Source of the DNA: Paragyromitra xinjiangensis
Lineage: Eukaryota; Ascomycota; Pezizomycetes; Pezizales; Discinaceae
Reading direction: 5' to 3'
DNA length: 64,000 nucleotides
Assembly: GCA_038503065.1 (NCBI GenBank)
Contig: JBCAMK010000007.1
Span: 558,001-622,000 of the forward strand
Part shown: positions 36,981 to 49,977 of the stretch, piece by piece
Position numbering within the stretch: position 1 is the stretch's first letter
Layout: every line of letters begins with the position of its first letter
The notes under the pieces: generated by a model
The model's input: only the letters and a program-made list of their open reading frames with translations
Databases searched by the model: none
Told to the model about the DNA's origin: nothing
Translations under genes and position numbers: made by a program

Positions 36981-39481
36981 CTAAAGCACGGAAATATTCA
37001 CCCCAAAAGCCAACACTAATACCAGCCAGGACACCCCACGGGCCACAACAGCGTCTGAGTGATGGGCATTTCCACTGCTACTATTACTCGTATGACTGGT
37101 ATCCTGTGTCTCGTTGTGATCACCCTCAGAGTTAGAGCCAGGCAAGGGCCCTGGCTCCACGTATTCATCAGAGCTATTGTACAGCACTCCGTTAATGATA
37201 ACGCCCAACCCACCGCCAATCATTGCGAACTGGTTATCCGTGCACGTTTGCGTATCCCGTATAAAACAAGTTGGTTGCGCAGGACTCGGGGCTTGCAAGC
37301 CAACAGTGGAGTTTATGGGTCCGGTCGACGAATAGATATTCACGCCAGATGTTTTAATGGTGCTTCCTGTGGCTAGGGAGACTCCACGAATTATACGGTC
37401 GAACAGTACATATGCAGTCTCGGGTTGGTAGGCAGGGACCAGATGTCCAGCTTGGTAGACGCGGGTAAACGAGAAGTTGCCGTGCTGCCGGACCTGACCT
37501 CCAATGTAGGTACTGTTCACGTGAACATCTTCGTACCCGGCAGCCTTGAATGCGGCGCTATCTGGATAGTCGACCGCCAAACTAACTGCTTCTCCACCCA
37601 TATAGTTGCAAATGTAGTCCCTATCGCCTATTGGTTGGGTCAGTCAGTTATCTAGATACTAAAGCGTCGTACCAGGAGAACAAGCGGCGTGACAAACCGT
37701 ATAGGAGCGCGACTCTCACGCCTTTGCTTAACAGGTACGCAAGGTTCTCGGTTTCCCCACCACGCATAGAATCACCAGCTAGTATAATGGTTAGTCTTCT
37801 GTACCAAGCAAATCATAACAGAATTTACTCACTGCCATCAAATGCATAGTACACATAGTTATTACTCTGCGTATAATTAATCGGCACCCCAATCGCCTCC
37901 TGTACAGTTGCATTATTCAGATACTCCAAGAAAAAATAGGGCGGGAACGGATCATCGCCATTCGCTGAGACATCATAATAACTCCTATCAATCCCATTCC
38001 ACCATTAACATTTTCCCATCAGGGGTAACCTTATGTTTTAACTCACTTTCCACTGTCCTGCCACACATTCATAATCTGGTTACAATAGTAATCCGCAATG
38101 CCACATGCCTTATTCACCTTCACTACATCACCAAAACTCTGTGGATCGCTACTGTTTTCGAGAAGCCTGCACTGGCTGATCAGGTCTTTGCAGCCACCTT
38201 TCTTATAGAACGCATCCAGAGCTGCAGATCTTTCGTCATTGCTGATCACTTCGATACCATATGGATTACTGTGTGCGTATATTGGGTAGTAGGGAGTTTG
38301 GATCTCCATGTCGACACAGCCATTGACGATTCCCAGTGACTCTAGATGAAGCTCTACTGTATCTTCTTTGGAGAGTTTTCCCTGAGCACGAAGCTCGTTC
38401 TGTTCTTCAAAGAATGCAAAGACCTTCGGTCTGCCGGCTTGTTAGCTAATCCCAAGATTACAGTCGCAAACAGCGATGAATAGAACCCTACCCATATTTC
38501 CCCCCATAACTTTCCGCAAAGAGATTAATCCCGGTTGAATTCGGATTATATTGTGGAAAATCCGTCAACCAAGCCTGTAAGAAATGCCACACGGCTCTCG
38601 CCGCAATTTCCGTCGTATTTGCGGTAAAATTCACATTGCCAGAGGAGAACGTTCCGTTGAGAAGCGCAACATATTCGTAATAGTTTTTGAATTGGTCTAG
38701 GAATTGGTCACCGGTAAGACCGTAGTCTTGGTAAGTAGTAAATTTCTCAGGGGCAACTGTATCGGGCAAGAAGCCCCCATTCGGGTCAAGAAGTGGCAAT
38801 GTGCCGTTAGTGGGTGTGTCGTAGGAAAACCCGACTTGGTTGGGCTGAGGCAGTGTTAGATTGATGAAGCAGATGATGATGATCGTAAGCTTACTTGATC
38901 GATGAATAGCATATTACTTGAGCGGTCCCAGCTAAAGTCCCTAGGGATGCTAGTTATAGATTCACGATTCGCTTCAACGGCCTCACAGGGCCCAACTTCG
39001 CAAAACATCCCGATCATAGAAGAGCTTCCTGTGGGCCATGAAAAATATTAGCTCCAGGCCCAATTACCAAAACTACACGCATAAGCCAATGTAGGCTTCT
39101 GGACAGGTAGGAAAACAACAATTGAAGTATACCAGGCCCTCCATTAAGCCATATAGTTAGCGGAGCATTTTCAGGATTTTCCCTAGCCTCCACGAACCAG
39201 AAGAACGTGTTTATAGGATAATCCTGCTGAACAGGAGCCAATGTCATTGGCGGCAGGTGGATATAGCCTGCATACTGCTTCTGTTTTGAATTTGCAGTTC
39301 GACACACTGCTGAAGTTGGGCTCTTGTATCGTACGAAGATGTTAGGGTTGTAGCTGGTTCTGATCTCTTTTTGGCCCTTTACTGGAGGGGGATATTGAGC
39401 TGCAGTGAGGGTACAGATTGAGCCGAGTTGGAGGAGGAAGAGGATCGAGAACACTCCATTGAAGAGCATTTCTCCAAGCAT
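36981..39481 (-). CDS. scpA: Secreted, probably GPI-anchored serine carboxypeptidase (S10 family, seven exons)
   Basis: Exons: 39481-39133, 39028-38895, 38844-38492, 38430-38047, 37984-37833, 37778-37698, 37627-36981. All six introns are GT-AG and phase-consistent, two with CTAAC branch sites, giving about 699 residues. A signal peptide starts the protein (LFNGVFSILFLLQLGSICTL). S10 motifs appear in order: WLNGGPGSSSMIG (oxyanion region), PNQVGFSYD, catalytic Ser about 273 in AESYGGKYG, catalytic Asp about 488 in GDRDYICNYMGG, and catalytic His about 546 in AGHLVPAYQPETA. There are many N-x-S/T sites. The tail is Ser/Asn/His-rich and ends in a hydrophobic stretch (GVSWLVLVLAFGVNISVL), as expected for GPI attachment. 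It matches the carboxypeptidase S1 homolog A type and would trim C-terminal residues at the cell surface. It is divergent from the DUF1295 gene. Confidence 0.93.
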
Positions 39482-40812
39482 GAAAACTTAGAGCTTTGTT
39501 GAGAGGATGTTATGCTGTGGCGAATGCCCCTCTGGTGAAATGAGGCTTGACTTTAGCCTCGTTTATCAAATCCTCGTCTTAGGCTCCGATTTGATGCGTA
39601 GAGGGTAAACGCGTGATCTCCTGCCTCTACTCTTTGCTCCAACGATTCCAACGATTCGAAGACGAGTAGTTGATAATATCCAGAGAAAAGGTCCAGGGGT
39701 GGAATGAAAAGTCGGGATGTAAGGTGCAGATGTTGTTGTGCACAAGGCCTGTGCAAGATTCAGCTGTCGTGTAACAATATCCCCTTGCACCATCGCACAA
39801 GCACAATAAATCACACGTCCACTCACCACTAGGCTGCTGTGATGCATGTGTTTCCCAGGTAAGACAAATAACGTTCTAACAGAAGCACAGTCGGTTTGAA
39901 AATTAAATGTTTTTACAGCTTTATGATGCTCTCAACTCTCTAGCGCTCGGCTGTGTTTGACCACTAGGATATATGAGTTGACGGCATGGTAGTAGAGAGC
40001 CGATTCATCGTCATCCCTTCCCGTAATTATCGTTGTAGTGTCCTTTCGATGCCAACCGGCTGGATGCAAGTACATGTATTCAATTAGTGTCATGAATTAT
40101 CACTCATCGCTGGGCACGGCTGCCTCAGCGCATATACTAACATCATCCTTGAATTTGAACACCATGTTCCCCAGTGACACCTGGCGTTTCCTTAGCTTCA
40201 CGATGCCATGAAATACAACTGTTACGCGTGTCGGCCTGGATCGCGCGCTTAGGGGGTATGTTTATTTGGGGAGAGGAAGCGAAGGCTTGGCAGGCAGAGG
40301 GTCCATCCCATATCCAGGGCCCGTCACAGGCTATCACTTGATAGATTACATCTTTAGCCGCATCCTAAACCACTACTCCTAACCTTCAAGCATCGTGAAT
40401 CCTTAATCTCGTCCTAAATTTAACATATTACGTTCTAGTTTGTGCCAATCCAAAGCGCTCAGAATCAGCAACCTATTTTAAAGCCATGAGGGTGACTGCA
40501 AGCGGTTGCAGTGTTGTACCGATCTGGACATCCGCCAACTGCAGCATCTTCTGTGCTCGTACCTCGGCTCCTGCAAGCGTTGAGACATCGCGTGTGAGCT
40601 GTTGAGTGATCGATCCTCCGGATATCGGTAGCTCAGCGCCGCAAGCAGCAAGGGCCCACTTTGCATCAAATTCCTTGAGCAATGATCATCTCGTGGCCAT
40701 TGCGCGATCTCCGACGTCATCATCCTTCCCGTAAATCGGCCACAGACCCATTTGATATATATTCAATTTTATAATTCTCCGCTTCAATCAACTGTTCACA
40801 GCACACTCCACA
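39482..40812. promoter_or_regulatory. Divergent promoter region between carboxypeptidase and DUF1295 gene
   Basis: About 1.3 kb. TACATGTA is at 40071-40078. A TATA-like run (GATATATATTC, near 40752-40762) lies about 55 bp before the plus-strand ATG. A 70-codon open frame on the minus strand at 40473-40682 lacks an ATG and matches nothing I know. Confidence 0.45.
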
Positions 40813-41942
40813 ATGCCTCTATTTTCTACGCTTAATCCTGCACTTCGTACCCTCCTCCCGACCATTGGCTTCATATACGCCCTGCAAGCGGTCACCGCCG
40901 TGCCATCTATATATTTCCAGTCTGATCGTTTCTACGATCTTTCGGGCTCGTTGACATATTTATCATGTACAGTTTTATCACTGTACTTTCCGGCGCTTCG
41001 AGCGAGATCTCTTGCTGCGTCTCAGGGATTTCCGACCCCGGCCTGGCCGAAGTTGACAGATTTTCACCCAAGGCAGCTAATTCTAAGTGGACTGACTGCA
41101 ATTTGGGCAGCGAGACGTATGTTAAATCTCCCCCACCCAAAGAATTTCTATGGTATTTCTTTTGCAAAAGCGTGCCATAAACTAAATGTGGAGGAACATA
41201 GTGGGTAGCTTCTTATTTCAGCGAATAATCAAGACTGGTGGAGACTCAAGGTTTGAGAAAATCAAAAACGATGTGAACATTCCCTGCCAAACTCTGTTGC
41301 AATACTTGCACAGTATACCGCGCGGTGTATTAAATCACTAACTTCAACTAGCCTCTCCGTTTCGCAATCGCCTTCTTCGCGCAAGCAACTTGGATAACCC
41401 TCGTCTCCCTCCCTACCATTGCTACAAACTCGATCCCCGCTGCTTCCCTCCCCAAGCTCTCCTCCGGTGACTTCATAGGTTTTACGATATGGCTCTCTGG
41501 TTTTCTCCTCGAAGTTTCAGCAGACCGACAGAAGTCCGCATGGTCGGCGGCGAAAGCGCAGAAAAAACATAGCGAGGACTTTATATCCTCGGGCTTGTGG
41601 GGTAAGAGTAGGCACCCTAACTATGTAGGAGAGACCATGCTATGGACTGGAAGCGCCATTTTAGCGGGGCTTGGAGGACAGTTGGCTGGTGGGGTTGGGG
41701 GGACTTATTATGGTAGCCCCGTGGTTGGCGGGATCATGTCAGCGGTTAGCCCGCTGTTTACGTATATCTTGCTAACGAGGGTACGCTGCTGTTAAGAAGG
41801 TTTGATGGGGAGTGTTACTGACGTTGCGTAGGTTTCGGGAGTCCCGTTATCAGAGAGGAAATACGACAAAAAGTATGGTGGGCGGAAGGACTATGAAGCA
41901 TGGAAGAAAAATACCCCTGTTTTCTGGCCGAAGGTATTTTAG
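40813..41942 (+). CDS. DUF1295 / steroid 5-alpha-reductase-like membrane protein (four exons)
   Basis: Exons: 40813-41116, 41202-41272, 41352-41780, 41832-41942. Introns start GTATGT, GTGAAC and GTACGC and end in TAG; joins are in frame, giving 304 residues. The protein has several hydrophobic segments (PTIGFIYALQAVTAVPSIYF, AFFAQATWITLVSLPTIATN, FTIWLSGFLLEVSADRQKSA) and the diagnostic C-terminal catalytic region of the isoprenylcysteine methyltransferase/steroid reductase superfamily: SSGLWGKSRHPNYVGE, then SPLFTYILLTRVSGVPLSER and KKYGGRKDYEAWKKNTPVFW. Fungal members are membrane enzymes of unknown substrate, probably ER and NAD(P)H-dependent (family inference). No residue looks missing. 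Confidence 0.9.
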
Positions 41943-43851
41943 CTGAGGTGTGTGAAGTGTAAAATTTATAGTAGCGATGACAGGATACCTAGTGCACTTC
42001 TTCAATAATCACAATATATCACTCGTAGGCAACTCGGTAAATAAAATAAAAGGAATAAATGTATAGGATGTGTAAATTTTTTTCCATTGGGGAATACGGT
42101 ATTTTCACGTACTTGGTCAGGTGATTTTTTGTAGATCCGGGAGAAGTAGAGTAGCAAGCTCGTCGATTGTCAATCTCAAATCATCCTTAACCCTAATAGT
42201 AAGCAGCAAATAAGAGAGGCTGATTCTGCTGCGACAATAATCTGATTCCTACCCACAGCTAACGCGAGGTAGTAAAAGCCGCTCACTCCTCGACCGTTGA
42301 GGTGTTGCCCTGCGAGACCTACATATATGCAGTACAATTTTGGAGCTAGCGATAAGCCGGCATAATAGGGCTTTATTATTTAAAAGGATTGGATGCCTGG
42401 AAAGCGCCGGAAGCCGGCTGTGCTAGAAAAGGTGAAACTGGCGAGTAGGATCATGCGCCTCCGTACTATTATCTTCGTTGATTAGTAACCTAATAATCAA
42501 TTGTTACTTTGCCACTTCCGTAGCGCTTGTTTTTTTTTTAGATTTATGGCAAGATCCTGTAGTCGGCAGAAAGAAAGGAAATATGCCCTACGTTGGCCAG
42601 TGTTAGTATTAGCTCCTTCACATGCGTCTAGAGGAAAAAGACGCACTAAACTCTGTTAACGCCTAGTAGAGCCTTCTTCGTTATCTATGCCTCTCGGTCA
42701 TAGTGACCACGTTATTCATGGAGGTTAATTTTGACGAACCACCCACTTTCACACTTGTAACTAGCACAAAATCTGATTTTGAATTAATCCATGCTTTTGC
42801 TCAACAGCTCCAATATAGCAGATTATTAAGAAAAGACACAGAGTCGGTTCGGTTCGAACCGTTGTTCGTGTCGTTGCATGAACTGATACGAGTGATCGCC
42901 AATGATCAGCTGAATGATGCAGCGTTTCATCAAGCGAGATTGACCTTTTTCTCCTAGAAAACAATCCTTTTCTATTCGGGCTGCGACGACAAAACGCTCA
43001 TAGTAAAGGCGTGATGTTTCTTCGAGACGTTTGCTACTAGTTCTATTGCCGAGCGTGGGGGGTGATAAGCAAAAGGAAGCAAGTGGTTATAGCCTATTCC
43101 TAACAACCCCACCACCCTTTTTATCGCTGCTAAATACTTTCTTTGGAGCCCCCACTCTAATTCTTACTCTACAACCACCACCCTTTGTTATGGCCTTGGG
43201 GGTCCCTCAACTGATATGCTTTAAGCCATCTAGATAGGTTATATAAATGCGAACATGACCCTGTGTTTGAACTGTGCATGGTCCGTGGGAAATACATTTT
43301 ACTTTCCCCGAAACATATCTTGTGGATATCGCGTTATGTTTATTTGTTTTTGGTCTGGTCTAGTTTAAGTTGCATTGAGAAATCAACGGATGCAACCGGG
43401 GCTAGGGAGCAGAATTATAAATAGCGAACCAGAGAAAAATATCGGTGCGGTCGCCGAATCCAAGAGTATTTTTTGATCTTGGGGTTTATCTAGGCGAAGT
43501 TATAGGAGATATTAGTATTAGGATATGAAGATAGCCATTTTGGCTAACGACCACTGCTCGGGAGAAAATAAGGAAACTGGGGGCAGCATCATATCTTGAA
43601 ATATTCCAGTAGTTATCTAAAACAGAGAAAACCCTTCTAGAAACTACGGGGAATATGCGAGAAGCGGCCAGGATGGGCTCGGGATCACGTATAAAGGCTT
43701 GGTCGATGTACCGAGTGATATATAATGACCAAAGGCGGATACTGGTCGACTAAACAAAAAATACCCACCTTGTTCTGTAGGCGTGAACCTGGGAACGAAG
43801 TTCAATGGACTGGTTTCGAATGCAATTTCTGCAAGGGGGTGCTCACGCTTT

Positions 43852-43871
43852 CAAAAGGACCAGTCCTTTTG
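43852..43871. repeat. Short near-perfect palindrome
   Basis: CAAAAGGAC, 2-bp spacer CA, then GTCCTTTTG: 9-bp arms that could form a cruciform or bind a dimeric factor. A related GTCCTTTTTC follows about 75 bp downstream. Confidence 0.75.
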
Positions 43872-44354
43872 CGAACCCTCTCAATTTTCCTCGGGCCTGT
43901 TTGAAAGACAACTAGAATACAATCAAAGGGGTCTGTCCTTTTTCAAACGTCAACAACAACGGTGTTACCAGTTTAAAACCTGGTATTCGGCATCGATAGA
44001 TCTTCAGTCTACAGGATCGTGGTTACTATTCGATAGAAGCCATTCTTATATCAGTGAGATAGTGAAATATTAGTACTGTTATTCAACGCTCATTCTGGGA
44101 TATAGCTTCTGCTTTGATTTGGGGCGTAGCTCATAGGAGGGATGTACTTTTTAAATTTCGAGGATTATATACATAGGGAGGGTAATCATTCGATAAGAAT
44201 GTGGACGCAAGGTTAAAGCATCGGTCGGCCCGGGGGTTGTTTGGGCTTCCGTCTTTTAGATCAGGTTCAAAGCTGGAGCCTAATATAAAAACCGCAGATT
44301 TTAGATTTATGTACTTTAGTATTAAGCTGTAGGATGTGGTTGCGGCGGGTGGAT

Positions 44355-45337
44355 TTATGCTTGTTTGAGGTTGGTTTTGTCTGTGGGTCCATGGATCTTT
44401 CTCTTCAAGTGATCGAAGATGGGATCTTTAGTCGAGCGTTGAGATCGTAGACTAGCTGTTTTATACGGATTTGAGTCTCGAGGGCGATCCTGCAGGTGAA
44501 AGGGCCCTGATTTAAGGCCTACTTTGGTATTCGTGGGTGACTCCTGAAGTGTTGGATCTGAATGTTGCATATAAACTTTGGCAGTGATGTTGTAACTTCC
44601 AAGAAACTCGAACAAAGTGATTGAGGTGTAGGCGGACTTTACCGTTCGTTAGCCATCGCAACCTTTGCTCACATTTATATCTGGCGCTTTGGTACAATTT
44701 CTTGTATCTTGCGTAGATGGCGTAATCCCGACGCTGAAAAATGTACCCACGATCAGAATCAAGAAACCAGTATATTGGCTCGGAGAACTTGTATATTTCC
44801 GGATCTTCCTCCGTAGGTTTTCCCTGATCGCTTTCCCCAGACACACTCTCCCGTTACCCGGATGATTTTCATCGGTAACTTTTCCAGGCGAAATGGAGTG
44901 CAACAACGATGTGAAGCTAATGAGCTAGGCTAGGCGTAAAGGGCAGTTGTTCTAGGCCTTCGCACTTCTGAAATTGATTTTGGGAGTAGCCTTGCGGCAC
45001 CAAGCTCCCATAATTCATCCCAACCAACAATTAGGAAACCAGAATTGATTGTGAGCGACGGATGGCCGAACATCTGGACACCTCGCAGGGGATTCCCGCC
45101 CTTGATTGATTTCGCCTCTTTCCCGTTAGCCAGCGAAACCGGTCTGATGTTAGATAGTCGGAAACGAGGGGAGAAATATTCAGCGCCATCATTTCCTATT
45201 CGGCGAAAATTCATCGGCGATGCTGCGGGCCATATCGAGATGTTATATAGTGTGGGGGGTTCCTTTTCGTTGCTGAACGGCCATCTGGAAACACTTTTGG
45301 AGCATAGAAATACATGTGAATTCGTATTATCCATCAA
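44355..45337 (-). pseudogene. Possible decayed gene, low support
   Basis: Three consecutive minus-strand open frames (45337-44930, 44844-44512, 44615-44355) have somewhat protein-like composition, for example GHPSLTINSGFLIVGWDELW and EIYKFSEPIYWFLDSDRGYI followed by a basic helix rich in Tyr and Arg. They are in different frames and no splice set joins them cleanly. No family is recognised. This may be the remnant of a broken gene, or chance. Confidence 0.18.
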
Positions 45338-46566
45338 CGAACGTACTTTGTCTTTATCGATAGTGTGAGGGAAAAGGGCGCCATGAACACCGAGGTAAGG
45401 AGACGAACAGAGAGTATGACATGGGAAACCGGCAAGGATTTCGTCTACATAGAGGAGATAAGGCTAGGGTTTGGGGTTACTTTTATTGCTGACAACATGG
45501 TACTATCATGTTATGTGTTGTTGATTTGGACCGTTTGGCAAGAGATTTTAAACCCTTCGGGTAGGTGATGGGCCAACTGGAAAAGGCGAAAATAGGAATA
45601 AACCCAGGGGGCGGCGGGCAAAAAAGGATAGTTTGGAGGGTTGGGATTACCAGGTGTGGCTAGTTTTGGCCTAGAGGAGTTGGTTGCTGCTGCGAGTGGA
45701 GATACGGAAGAACATCCTCGCTGCTGGTGCTTCTGCTGCTGGTGCCCATTCATTTCCTGCATTTCCCTCCTAGCCACCGCGCATTTCCCCCTCACTCCCT
45801 TCGCTGCGTTGTGGTTCTTCTGCTATGTATGCTACAATCTTTACCTTTATCAGAAGATTTCATTGATTACTGACCGAGTGAGCGAAAGAAAGAAAGAACG
45901 CGGAAGAGTGAGAGCAACACAGCGCGTGGAAGCGAGAGCAAGAGAAGAAGTCAGGGAAACAGACAGTCGGCCGACAGAGAGAGGAAGAGAGTATTTGAGA
46001 AGAAAGATATCACCAATCCAACCACCTCCACCCAAAAGCCGTATACCATTGCCTCCTGCAGTGTCGCAGCACACCAGTACCAGTAGCTGCATCTTTCGTT
46101 CTCCCCTCTCCCCCTCCGTCACTGCCAACAACCCCTTCTCTCCCCTTTCCTGTCTTTCGTTTCTCTTCCGCTTCCTTGCCTCTTTGCTTGTTCAGCGCCA
46201 GTCCGCGGATTCCTCTCTCTGTACCCTGTTGTCGCCGTCGTCGTTACCGTCGTCGTTGTCGTCGTCGTTGCCGTGCCTCCCTCACCCGATTCCACTCGTT
46301 TGGATACCTTCTCCTCGCCTCTCTGTTCTGCTACGGACCCAGAGCAACGCTGTTACCTCAACAATAACCCATCCCATCACCAACTCCGTTCTCTTCTGCG
46401 TGTTCCATCTCTCCATCGAAGAATCACCGATACACTAGACGTGCACGATTATCGGGGCCTTTCCTTTTTCCCGAGGCCCTGTATCCCCGAGAGTCCGCTT
46501 CACTCTCATTAATCCTTCTTCCTCTACTGCATTTTACGGGTATTTCCCCCCTCCAAATACTATCTC

Positions 46567-49500
46567 ATGGAGCCACCAACAGTACCTCATGTACATAACC
46601 CACACCCAAGACGCAACAACCGCCATCATCATCAACAACAGCAGAAAGATATGTCTCCATCAGCATCAGCACCTTCAACTCTAATAGCACATTCACAGCC
46701 AAGGGCTCGTCGTGATCCCCGCATCGCCCCTTTCTCCTCCGTGGGACAGTTCTCCTTTGCACCTACGACACAGACTACTGTGGTTACTACAACGACGACT
46801 ACAACCATGTCATTTCCTCAGTTGGTGATGAGGCCACCAAGAAACCTGAGCGAACTGGACCCGAAAGAATTCCCTCTGGCTGCTACCCCCACACCCCCCA
46901 ACCTTAAACGGCTATGTTTTGATTTAAATGGAAAACGAACTCACTTCAGAGAGACCGACGACCCCGAACAGTCTTTGAGAGAGGTACGAATTCGATCGAT
47001 TTTAAGTAAGGCTTGGGAAATTTTATTGACTTGGAGATGGTTCATTAGCTTGACCAGCTAGTATACAGCCTCAACAAAAACAACGGTGTGATCAGGAAAG
47101 TCATCCGAGGGGAGGAACATGTTGAAGAACCCAACCCTTTGACCAGTCCACCTGCGTCAGCTACGCTTCCGTTAACGAGGAAACGCCCAGCATCCCCGGT
47201 ATCAATATCAGAGGCTGCTGAACGCGTAGCGACCCTGCAAAAAAGCAACAAACGTCGGCAAACAGGTAGACCACGGATAGGGGTTACTAGTCCTAAGGTA
47301 AATACACCGTCACCTAGAAAACATCTACGTTCTAGCAGAAATGCTACCCCGGCTACGCCCACGCGTACTGAGAGCCAGCCTCCAACCACATACGCTCCAA
47401 GACCTTTCCGACCTGTTCATCAGCAACTAAGCCAACTACAAAATGCCCAATCTTTGACACCAGTCCAAACTCATCAGCAGGAAACACCACTAACATTGTC
47501 TCCTCGACTTGGGGCTAAGTCTTTAGACATGGATACTGAGGATGCCAACATGAACGCAGCGACTCCGACTCCAGGAGAAGATATTGACTTGGATGATGTC
47601 TCTGACGGGACAATTTTGGCAACATCGACCCCCCCTGAAGTTGAGGGTGAGGCTAGAGCAGCTAGTGATGATAGTGGTCAGCCTCTGAGCCTGCCGAGCC
47701 CAAGCCTAAGTCCTGTAACTGCAGCCTTAACACATGGCAATAGTTACTTTTCGGCGATGGACACAGACGACATAAATTCACCACTAGAACTACCACCAAG
47801 CGAAGAGGATATGGTTGATGAAAATACCCAGTTGATACTGAGTCCACGGAGGGATGTTATGCAACTTCAGACTCCGCAGGAGCCGTACACTCCTGGGCTA
47901 ATGGAAATTCCGAAAATGCTTGATTCCTTCGATGCAATGCCGTCCGCTGTTAAAACCTACCTTATGTATCAGTTCCTGCGCCGATGTTCAAAAAGTACTC
48001 TTCAGACCGTTGCAGAAGTCGTTAACCCTGCGCTGAAATGCGATTTCCTAACACTTCTTCCTCCCGAACTTTCCTTGAACGTCATCAAGTACCTTGATGT
48101 GCAGAGTCTGTGTAACGCTGCCCAGGTCTCTAGGAGATGGAGGGTTATTGTTGATTCGGATGAGTGGACTTGGAAAAAATTGTTTGATGATGATGGATAT
48201 GTTTTGGCAGAAGGAGAGCTGGATCGTGCAGTTAGAGAAGGTTGGGGATACCAAGATCCCCAAGGTAATGATGATTGTGAGAGGGATATCAACGCAGGCC
48301 TTGCCCCCAGCCGATCAGGCCGCCATTCCAGCAACAGTAACTCGGCTTTTACAACCCCTCCGCCTATCGGGAAGCAAAAGAAGAAGATAAACACCAGAGC
48401 AAATTCCAAAAAGCAGCAGAAGAAGCGGGAGGCCGTGGAAACTCTTGGGAAAGAGGAGTTCAATGAGGTTATATTGGAGATCATTTCAAATTCGGTGGGG
48501 CCGAATGCGGCAGCGCATGCGGCCGAGAAGGCTGGGTCAAAGGCTTCAGTTGGATTGCCTTCGCTAAGAAATCTACACTTGTTCAAGTCCATCTACCGCA
48601 GACATCACATTATCCGTCGTAGTTGGATCCGGCCACAAGTAAAACCAAGACATATCTCGTTCCGCGGCCATCAGCGCCATGTGGTTACTTGTCTACAATT
48701 TGACACGGATAAGATCCTAACAGGCTCCGATGATACCAACATCAACGTGTATGATACCAACACAGGTGCTTTGCGGAATAAGCTAGAGGGACATGAGGGT
48801 GGAGTTTGGGCGCTGCAATATGAAGGGAATACTCTCGTGTCTGGCTCAACCGATAGGACGGTGCGGGTATGGGATATTTCAGGAGGGGTGTGCACGCAGA
48901 TTTTTCATGGCCATACTTCGACTGTTCGCTGTTTGCAGATTCTCATGCCGACGAAAATTGGAGTGAAGGCCGATGGCAAGGATTTGATTATGCCGAAGGT
49001 TCCGCTAATAATTACCGGATCTCGTGATTCTACATTACGGGTATGGAAACTCCCGATGCCAGGGGATAAGACTTACCTGCCTGGAAGAGATGGACAAGAT
49101 GGCGATGCTTTCCTCAATCCGAACAATAACCCTTATTTCATCCGCACCCTCTCGGGTCACCAACACTCAGTTCGCGCGATTTCAGCACACGGTGACACCC
49201 TTGTGAGTGGTAGTTATGACTACTCGGTCAAGGTGTGGAAAATATCGAATGGAGAGACAGTCTATACTCTCCGAGGCCATGCACAAAAGGTTTACAGTGT
49301 AGTGCTAGATCATAAGCGGAATCGCTGCATCAGTGGAAGCATGGACAACCTAGTCAAGGTTTGGTCACTGGATACTGGCTCTCCAATCTATACCCTCGAG
49401 GGACATACCCAACTTGTAGGTTTATTAGACTTGAGCCATGATAGACTTGTTTCCGCTGCCGCGGATTCGACACTAAGGATTTGGGATCCAGAGACTGGCC

Positions 49501-49977
49501 AGTGCAAGCACACGCTTTCAGCACATACCGGGGCTATCACTTGTTTCCAGCATGATGGTCACAAGGTTATTTCTGGATCTGATAGGACACTGAAAATGTG
49601 GAATGTACAAACCGGCGAATTTATCCGCGATTTGTTGACAGACCTCAGCGGAGTTTGGCAAGTCAAATTTAATGAGAGAAGATGTGTGGCTGCTGTACAA
49701 CGTGACCAAGTCACCTATATTGAGGTTTGTATTGAGATTGCGGAAGTAATATCTCAACCGCAGCATGCTGATACTTGTCTTAGGTTCTTGATTTCGGTGC
49801 TGCTAGAGACGGTGTTCCGGAAGAAAAAAGAGGACGCAGGATCGTCGTTGATCTCCATGGTCGAGAAATTACTGACGGAAACGACACTATGGATGAAGGT
49901 AGTCATGCTCGTTTGTATTGAGATAGTACCGTATTTTTACTGACTTACGAAGAATAGCTGGCGATGACTTCGAATAA
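46567..49977 (+). CDS. CDC4: CDC4/FBXW7-type F-box WD40 protein, SCF ubiquitin-ligase substrate receptor (four exons)
   Basis: Exons: 46567-46983, 47049-49724, 49784-49898, 49958-49977. Introns start GTACGA, GTTTGT and GTAGTC and end in TAG; joins are in frame, giving about 1075 residues. The last two exons restore a family-like end (VLDFGAARDGVPEEKRGRRI ... DEAGDDFE). The N-terminus is long and disordered (His/Gln, Thr runs, Pro). Near residue 420-470 is a dimerisation-like segment (MPSAVKTYLMYQFLRRCSKS), then the F-box at about 475-520 (LLPPELSLNVIKYLDVQSLC, VSRRWRVIVDSDEWTWKKLF), which binds Skp1. Seven to eight WD40 repeats run from about 675 to 1025 (FRGHQRHVVTCLQFD, GSDDTNINVYD, GSTDRTVRVWD, GSMDNLVKVWS, AAADSTLRIWD). 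The protein recruits phosphodegron-bearing substrates, such as CDK inhibitors in yeast, for degradation in the nucleus. Confidence 0.95.

Larger units (their letters stand above)
41943..46566. other. Long interval before CDC4, mostly non-coding
   Basis: Contains short ORFs, a near-perfect palindrome (43852-43871) and a possible decayed gene on the minus strand (44355-45337, listed separately). From about 45850 the sequence becomes GA-rich, then CT-rich up to the CDC4 ATG, including CGTCGT triplet repeats at 46229-46273; this is likely the CDC4 leader or promoter. A 265-codon frame at 45641-46438 begins without ATG and is explained by this bias. Confidence 0.45.

Noticed and set aside
40473..40723. 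Short minus frames upstream of the DUF1295 gene
   Set aside because: The better-looking frame has no ATG, and neither has a recognisable family or splice partner.
45641..46438. 265-codon plus-strand frame upstream of CDC4
   Set aside because: It begins without ATG, runs through GA- then CT-rich DNA, and its product is compositionally biased (Arg/Glu then Ser/Leu/Pro). It is best explained as leader sequence.
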